19,582 bases of DNA, taken from the NCBI GenBank assembly GCA_964352905.1, contig CAYGTS010000033.1, positions 1-19,582 on the forward strand. The letters are read 5' to 3'. Below are positions 14,741-19,582 of this stretch, in pieces. The stretch comes from CAYGTS01 sp964352905 (GTDB lineage Bacteria > Pseudomonadota > Gammaproteobacteria > JAHCLG01). Within the stretch, counting starts at the first letter, position 1, and every line of letters begins with the position of its first letter. The notes under the pieces are model-generated. The model was not told the origin of the DNA and ran no database searches. It saw only the letters and a list, made by a program, of their open reading frames with translations. A program made the translations under genes and the position numbers.

Positions 14741-15544
14741 ATGCTAATGCCAAGGATTATAACAGCTGCTATTTTAATTCCAATTGTGCTGCTTGCGATT
14801 ATTTTTTTACCGATCCAAACTTTTGGCATCGTTACGGCACTCTTATTTACTTTATGTGCTGTTGAATGGGCGGGGTTTATTCACCTATCGAGGGTGCGAA
14901 AAATTGCCTATATTATTTTCACCCTGGCCCTACTGATCGTTTTAAGTTACATTCCCTTGATTATGGCGAAAGTGTTTTTATGGATTGGCTTACTGTGGTG
15001 GCTACTGGCGTTGGTTTTACTGGTGACTTATCCTAAATTTAATCAAGTATGGCAAAATCAATCAACCCAACAAGTTGTCGGCTGGTGCTTAATTATACCG
15101 TGCTGGTCTGGTATCAACGTTATTATTGCTTATCCCTACGGTCGTTTAATGTTAATTTTATTGTTGATCCTCATTTGGGCAGCCGATAGTGCGGCTTATT
15201 TTGTGGGGAAAAAACACGGCAAACGCAAGATCGCAGCGGCTATTAGCCCTAATAAAACCATTGAAGGTTTACAAGCGGGGATTTTGGCCAGTGCTATTGT
15301 CGCTATCATTAGTGTGTTAGTGTTGCCTAAAGGATGGTTGCTGAGTGTCGTGTATTTTATTCTTTATTTTGTCATGGTGTTTGTGGCACTACACGGTGAT
15401 TTAACTGAAAGCATGTTAAAAAGACTACAAGGTGTTAAAGACAGCGGTAATATTTTACCAGGACACGGCGGCTTGTTGGATCGCTTGGATAGCTTACTTG
15501 CCTGTGCGCCGATTTTTGCGCTGGGTTTGTTATTAATTTACTAG
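14741..15544 (+). CDS. cdsA: Phosphatidate cytidylyltransferase
   Basis: CdsA makes CDP-diacylglycerol from CTP and phosphatidic acid for phospholipid synthesis. The 267-residue protein is very hydrophobic, with several membrane helices. The family signature is intact at about residues 222-252: TESMLKR, then GVKDSGNILPGHGGLLDRLDS. AGGAG lies 10 bases before the first ATG; a second in-frame ATG at 14747 is a possible start. It lies between uppS and dxr with gaps of 7 bases on each side. Confidence 0.95.
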   Translation: MLMPRIITAAILIPIVLLAIIFLPIQTFGIVTALLFTLCAVEWAGFIHLSRVRKIAYIIFTLALLIVLSYIPLIMAKVFLWIGLLWWLLALVLLVTYPKFNQVWQNQSTQQVVGWCLIIPCWSGINVIIAYPYGRLMLILLLILIWAADSAAYFVGKKHGKRKIAAAISPNKTIEGLQAGILASAIVAIISVLVLPKGWLLSVVYFILYFVMVFVALHGDLTESMLKRLQGVKDSGNILPGHGGLLDRLDSLLACAPIFALGLLLIY

Positions 15545-15551
15545 GCGAATT

Positions 15552-16769
15552 ATGAGTAGAAAAATCGCAGTCTTAGGGGCAACCGGATCCATCGGTGTTA
15601 ACACCCTTAAGGTGATTGCACAGCACCGCGATCGCTTTGAAGTTGTTGCGTTAGCCGCACACAAAAATACAAACTTATTGTTGCAACAATGCCAACAATT
15701 TCGCCCACGCTATGTGGCTATTGTTGATCAAGAGGCTTATCAAAATTTTCAAGCACAGTTATCGCAGCTAGATTATCAACCCGAAATATTATGTGGTGTT
15801 GAAGCCTTAACAACTTTAGCGACATTAAACGAGATTGATACCGTCATGGCGGCGGTTGTAGGCAGCGTTGGTGCTCAGTCAACGCTTGCTGCAGCCAGGG
15901 CTGGTAAACGTATTTTACTCGCCAATAAAGAATCCTTAGTGATGACAGGGCGCTTAATGATGGAAGCGGTTAAATGTCATCACGCTGAAATTATTCCGGT
16001 CGATAGTGAGCATAATGCGATTTTTCAATGCTTGCCCAGCGGTTATCAATGTGGCCAGCGCGCGCCAGATGTTAAACAAATTATTTTAACCGCATCCGGG
16101 GGACCCTTTCGTGATCAACGTTTAGCTGATTTAAACAAGGTGACTGTTGAACAGGCTTGTGCCCACCCTAATTGGAAAATGGGGCAAAAAGTTTCTATCG
16201 ATTCTGCGACCATGGTTAATAAAGCGTTAGAGTTAATCGAAGCTTACTGGTTATTTGCACAGCCGCTTGAACATTATAAAATTTTATTACACCCACAAAG
16301 CGTGATTCATTCATTAGTGTATTATCAAGATGGATCAATGCTAGCGCAGTTAGGCCAATCTGATATGCGTGTGCCAATTGCTGCGGCTTTAAGTTGGCCA
16401 GAGCGTATTAAAACCGATCTAGATTATCTTGATTTAGCCGCTATCGCATCGTTACAGTTTCGTGAAGTGGATGAAAAACGTTTCCCTAGTATTGCGTTGT
16501 GCTATGAAGTACTTAAAGCGGGCAATGATGCAAGTATCGTGTTTAACGCAGCGAATGAAGCATTAGTTGCGGCGTTTATTCAAAAGAAAATCTCATTTTT
16601 GGCGATCACAGATTTGCTTCAGGAAGTGATGCAAAGCATGCCTATGAGTCGATCAGAGACATTTGCAGAAATCCTCGCCATTGATCAAGCGGCGCGACGG
16701 TATACTTACACGTTGATCGAAAAATATCAGGAGCGCACTTTATTTAAGCACAAAAGCGTTACGGAATAA
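15552..16769 (+). CDS. dxr: 1-deoxy-D-xylulose 5-phosphate reductoisomerase
   Basis: Dxr converts DXP to methylerythritol phosphate with NADPH, the committed step of MEP isoprenoid synthesis, and so feeds uppS two genes upstream. Visible are GATGSIG (9-15) for NADPH, NKES (125-128), metal ligands D151 and E153 (PVDSEHNAIFQCLP), NWKMGQKVSIDSATMVNKALELIEA with E227, and HPQSVIHSLV (247-256). Length 405 is close to the usual 390-400. In most gammaproteobacteria rseP follows directly; here the operon breaks and a 229-base gap leads to bamA. Confidence 0.97.
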   Translation: MSRKIAVLGATGSIGVNTLKVIAQHRDRFEVVALAAHKNTNLLLQQCQQFRPRYVAIVDQEAYQNFQAQLSQLDYQPEILCGVEALTTLATLNEIDTVMAAVVGSVGAQSTLAAARAGKRILLANKESLVMTGRLMMEAVKCHHAEIIPVDSEHNAIFQCLPSGYQCGQRAPDVKQIILTASGGPFRDQRLADLNKVTVEQACAHPNWKMGQKVSIDSATMVNKALELIEAYWLFAQPLEHYKILLHPQSVIHSLVYYQDGSMLAQLGQSDMRVPIAAALSWPERIKTDLDYLDLAAIASLQFREVDEKRFPSIALCYEVLKAGNDASIVFNAANEALVAAFIQKKISFLAITDLLQEVMQSMPMSRSETFAEILAIDQAARRYTYTLIEKYQERTLFKHKSVTE

Positions 16770-16998
16770 ATATTTTTGCATTTTTCTGTTAATACCTGCA
16801 CAATCACCGGCTAACAATTTTTAGGCCGCATTTATTTTGCTGGCAAAAATGTAACTATTCAGTAAATTTAATTGTGAATTTACCAAGAACGTTCAGATTT
16901 GGCGATAAAAACGCCAGTCCTCTTGATAAGCGGGGATCAGGGCGTTCCCATCTACAGGGTGAATAGTTACGCAAAAATTAAAATATCGGGGGATGTTG
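16770..16998 (+). other. dxr-bamA intergenic gap occupying the usual rseP position
   Basis: No coding sequence resembling RseP or its C-terminus is visible in either strand of bases 16770-16850. That stretch holds an imperfect hairpin (CGGCTAA ... TTAGGCCG, 16808-16828) without a good T-run, and the left target duplication of MITE copy D. The rest is the MITE itself and the bamA ribosome-binding region (GGGGG at 16988-16992). Confidence 0.6.
16851..16970 (+). mobile_element. MITE copy D (120 bp) with perfect 8-bp target duplication
   Basis: It begins GTAACTATTCAGTAAATT and ends GGGTGAATAGTTAC, giving an 11-base perfect terminal inverted repeat (GTAACTATTCA). Perfect direct repeats GCAAAAAT flank it (16843-16850 and 16971-16978). 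It contains AAGAACGTTCAGATTTGGCG, and its right half is the reverse complement of copy C with one mismatch in 62 bases. It lies just upstream of bamA. No open frame is present. Confidence 0.88.
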
Positions 16999-19467
16999 AT
17001 GCTAATGCGTAAGAATATAAAGAATATTATATTAGTTACTTTACTATTATTACTAAGTAGCCCAATCTTTGCTTTTCAAGCCTTTGTCGTAAAAAAGATT
17101 AGCTTACAAGGCTTGCAAGGGATCAGTCCCAGCACGGTCTATCATTATTTACCGATTAGCGTTGGCCAAACCTTAACAGCAGAACGTTCTTCCGAAGTAA
17201 TCCAATCACTATACTCAACTGGTTTTTTTCAAAACGTACAATTAGCCCGCGCTGGCGATGTCCTAATTATTACACTAAGCGAAAGGCCGATCATTAGCGT
17301 CATCCAATTTAAAGGAAATAAAATTGTTAAAACTGAGCGTTTACAAAAAGCCTTAGATCAATTAGGCCTGTCACCCGGGCAAGTCTTTAATCGTGCGGTG
17401 CTGGCTAAGGTAGAATATTCATTAAAAGCGCAATATAACCAATTAGGTAATTACGATGCGACTGTAACTACGCAAGTAAAAAGTTTACCCAGAAACCGTG
17501 TCGCGATTATGATTGTGATTAATGAAGGTGGTGCTTCAAAAATTGCAGGTATTCGTATTACGGGTAACCACGCATTCAGTGAATATAGGTTACGTAAACA
17601 AATGACCTTAACGACCTCGAGTTTATTTACGATTTTTAATAAAAACGATGAATATTCGCGAGCCAGATTGGATCAAGATTTACAAAGCATTAAGAACTTT
17701 TACTTAGATAATGGTTATCTAAAAATTACGGTAGTTAATGTTCATACCGAATTAGCAGCCGATAAAAAACATATTTATATTTTCATTGATCTTAGTGAAG
17801 GACCGCAATATCGTTTATCCGGTTTTCGGATCATTGGGAAAACCATTTTGCCGCAAAAGAAATTATTAGAAAAAGTTGATTTGCAACCTAATATGATTTT
17901 TTCACGTAAGAAAATTATTGATACCCAAAAAATTATTGGTAACACGCTGGGTAACTATGGTTTTGCTTTCGCACAAGTTCGTGTCATTCCAACGGTTAAC
18001 GAGGCGAATAAAACGGTGTTCATCAACTTTGATGTTGAGCCAGGTCGTAGAATTTATGTAAGACATATTAATTTTTCGGGTAACACTAAAACCGAAGATG
18101 TTGCTTTACGCAAAGTGATGTTGCAACTTGAAGGCGGTTTGTATAATTTAAAAAATATTAATAGTTCTGAACGTAATCTTAATATTTTAGGTTTTGTTAA
18201 AAACGTTCATCACCAAATCGAACCAGTTGAAGGTAAAAATAATCAAGTGGATTTGAGTATGGATGTCTTGGAAATGCCAACCGCAACCATGACGGCCGGT
18301 ATTGGTTATTCAACCGATCAGCAACTTCTCTTAACGGCAGGGTTAAATCAGCCAAACTTTTTAGGCTCAGGTAAGTCATTAAACGTTAGCTTTAGTAACA
18401 GTTCATATTTGCAGTCTTATAATATTAGCTACAACAATCCTTATTACACTCTTGATTCCGTGAGTCGTGGTTTTAATTTATTTTACCAAAAATTTAATCC
18501 TGCTAAGTTAAGAGGTGTTATGAATAGTTACACCTATGACTTATACGGTGGCGCATTAACCTATGGTATCCCTTTAAATATGTATAATCGAATTAATTTC
18601 GGCTTTGGTTATCAGCATATTAAATTATTATCCGGTGTAGCACCGCCACAAGATGTTTTTCAATTTGCGGCACAACACCCTAATGCATGCCGTTTAATCA
18701 CTATTAGCTATAAAGGACAAGATGGCCAAACCTATACGCAGCTTGTGCCCAGATGTACCTTTAATCAACTTACTTTATCAGGTGGCTACTTATTCAATAA
18801 CTGGGATCGTGCGATTTTCCCAACCGAAGGTACTGAGTTTACCATTGGTGGCACAGCCTATGTGCCGGCTGATAGTAAATCCTTGCGTTATTATAAAGTG
18901 CAATCTAAAGTTCAATCTTACTTGCCACTTAACCATGCACGCTCTTGGATCATTATGGCGAATGCTGGCGTGCTTTATGGCAACGGCTTTGGCAGCACGG
19001 CGGGTTTGCCATTCTTTGCTAATTACTATGGTGGCGGCATAAACAGTGATGTGCCACTCGCTGGTTTTGAAAACAACTCGTTAGGACCGCATGACGAATT
19101 TGGCAATTCAATGGGCGCTAACTTTGGTAGCTATGCGCAGCTAGGGTTAATCACGCCACAATTTAATGAAAACGTGCGAACTTTACTTTTCCTTGCTGTT
19201 GCAAAACTGTATGAAACCAACCCATCAACCACGCCATTTTCTACGGTTGTGAATGGCCAAACGGTGACAACTAACTATGCAACACTACAAGGCTATGATA
19301 ATGCTAATAAACCACGTTATTCCTATGGTATTTCAGCTGAATGGCGCGCCCCTGTATTAGGGACCTTGGTTTTCTCACTCGCAAGACCTTTCAAGACGTA
19401 CTGTAGCTTTGGCAATTTCTGTGATGAAAAGCGGTTATTTGATTTCAGCATTGGCGCAAATTTTTAA
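16999..19467 (+). CDS. bamA: BamA outer-membrane protein assembly factor
   Basis: BamA is the Omp85-family barrel that folds proteins into the outer membrane. The frame opens at 16993, but GGGGG (16988-16992) fits the ATG at 16999 better; 17005 is also possible. Numbering here is from 16993. A signal peptide ends near A27 (SSPIFA/FQAF). Five POTRA domains follow, with clear landmarks ERPIISVIQFKGN, ITGNHAFSEYRLRKQ and VRHINFSGNTKTEDVALRK. The C-terminal barrel ends in phenylalanine (SIGANF). In strand and loop landmarks, DRAIFPTEGTEF is conserved, but the L6 VRGF motif is replaced by VPLAGF (687-692). Four cysteines, in two close pairs (566/588 and 804/810), could form loop disulfides. Total length of about 822 is normal. 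Confidence 0.93.
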   Translation: MLMRKNIKNIILVTLLLLLSSPIFAFQAFVVKKISLQGLQGISPSTVYHYLPISVGQTLTAERSSEVIQSLYSTGFFQNVQLARAGDVLIITLSERPIISVIQFKGNKIVKTERLQKALDQLGLSPGQVFNRAVLAKVEYSLKAQYNQLGNYDATVTTQVKSLPRNRVAIMIVINEGGASKIAGIRITGNHAFSEYRLRKQMTLTTSSLFTIFNKNDEYSRARLDQDLQSIKNFYLDNGYLKITVVNVHTELAADKKHIYIFIDLSEGPQYRLSGFRIIGKTILPQKKLLEKVDLQPNMIFSRKKIIDTQKIIGNTLGNYGFAFAQVRVIPTVNEANKTVFINFDVEPGRRIYVRHINFSGNTKTEDVALRKVMLQLEGGLYNLKNINSSERNLNILGFVKNVHHQIEPVEGKNNQVDLSMDVLEMPTATMTAGIGYSTDQQLLLTAGLNQPNFLGSGKSLNVSFSNSSYLQSYNISYNNPYYTLDSVSRGFNLFYQKFNPAKLRGVMNSYTYDLYGGALTYGIPLNMYNRINFGFGYQHIKLLSGVAPPQDVFQFAAQHPNACRLITISYKGQDGQTYTQLVPRCTFNQLTLSGGYLFNNWDRAIFPTEGTEFTIGGTAYVPADSKSLRYYKVQSKVQSYLPLNHARSWIIMANAGVLYGNGFGSTAGLPFFANYYGGGINSDVPLAGFENNSLGPHDEFGNSMGANFGSYAQLGLITPQFNENVRTLLFLAVAKLYETNPSTTPFSTVVNGQTVTTNYATLQGYDNANKPRYSYGISAEWRAPVLGTLVFSLARPFKTYCSFGNFCDEKRLFDFSIGANF

Positions 19468-19468
19468 C

Positions 19469-19494
19469 GCCTATGTTATACTCACAGGCTTTCT
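19469..19494 (+). terminator. Weak candidate terminator after bamA
   Basis: GCCTATG (19469-19475) and CACAGGC (19483-19489) form a 7-base stem with one mismatch and a 7-base loop, followed by TTTCT. It begins two bases after the bamA stop. The T-run is short, so termination would be partial. Confidence 0.35.
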
Positions 19495-19512
19495 AAACTG
19501 AATAAACCAGCG

Positions 19513-19518
19513 TATAAT
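19513..19518 (+). promoter_or_regulatory. Possible -10 element for a gene beyond the window
   Basis: This is a perfect TATAAT in the gap after bamA. The matching -35 position (TTTCTA at 19490-19495, 17-base spacer) is poor. In relatives skp/ompH follows bamA, but no coding start is seen before the window ends. Confidence 0.25.
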
Positions 19519-19521
19519 CCG

Positions 19522-19582
19522 GCGTTGTTCAGTAATTCCCGGCGTGATGTTGAATGATTCAAGAACGGTCAGATTTGAGGCA
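19522..19582 (+). mobile_element. Degenerate MITE copy E, cut by window end
   Basis: TTCAGTAA near 19528 and AAGAACGGTCAGATTTG at 19561-19577 align with the left half of copy D and the shared AAGAACGTTCAGATTTGGCG block. The exact left terminus is not preserved as GTAAC. The remainder lies outside the window. Confidence 0.55.

Noticed and set aside
16770..16850. Possible remnant of rseP
   Set aside because: No frame gives a recognisable RseP piece; only short unrelated translations with stops.
1..19582. tRNA, rRNA or CRISPR arrays
   Set aside because: I saw no cloverleaf, rRNA core sequence or regularly spaced direct repeats; the repeats present are dispersed and have inverted ends.

Overview
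The window is AT-rich, double-stranded bacterial chromosome from a gammaproteobacterium. The gene order points there: glnD-map divergent from rpsB-tsf-pyrH-frr-uppS-cdsA-dxr-bamA, and ygfZ divergent from sdhE-ygfX. AT-rich codon use, a DUF4143-type ATPase, an orphan soluble protein of effector-like appearance and many small dispersed repeats suggest the Legionellales (Coxiella/Legionella relatives). That placement is inference; no rRNA gene is present to confirm it.

Layout. 1-1063: 3' part of an AAA ATPase/DUF4143 gene. 1077-2510 (-): unrecognised cysteine-free protein. 2511-2900: a repeat-filled scar holding the last codons of a cupredoxin gene, a REP-like element and a MITE. 2845-5945 (-): ygfZ-copA, translationally coupled. 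5946-6664 (+): sdhE-ygfX, convergent with glnD. 6653-10055 (-): map-glnD. 10215-10451 (+): small membrane protein. 10531-16769 (+): rpsB promoter and leader, then rpsB, tsf, pyrH, frr, uppS, cdsA and dxr. 16770-16998: gap with a MITE where rseP is normally found. 16999-19467 (+): bamA. The window ends inside another MITE-like repeat.

How the genes work together. The large plus-strand cluster combines translation (S2, EF-Ts, RRF), UMP kinase, and envelope supply: undecaprenyl diphosphate, CDP-diacylglycerol, MEP isoprenoids and outer-membrane protein assembly. map and glnD supply N-terminal methionine removal and nitrogen signalling. ygfZ/sdhE/ygfX relate to Fe-S and flavoprotein maintenance. 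copA exports copper.

The most interesting signal is a family of short non-coding elements of about 78-178 bp. They have GTAAC-type terminal inverted repeats and 8-bp target duplications, which looks like IS66-derived MITEs. One supplies the C-terminus of CopA, two form a large hairpin between rpsB and tsf, and one occupies the rseP position. Other points of note are a pseudoknot-capable rpsB leader, a BamA lacking the conserved VRGF arginine, and a cupredoxin relic beside copA.
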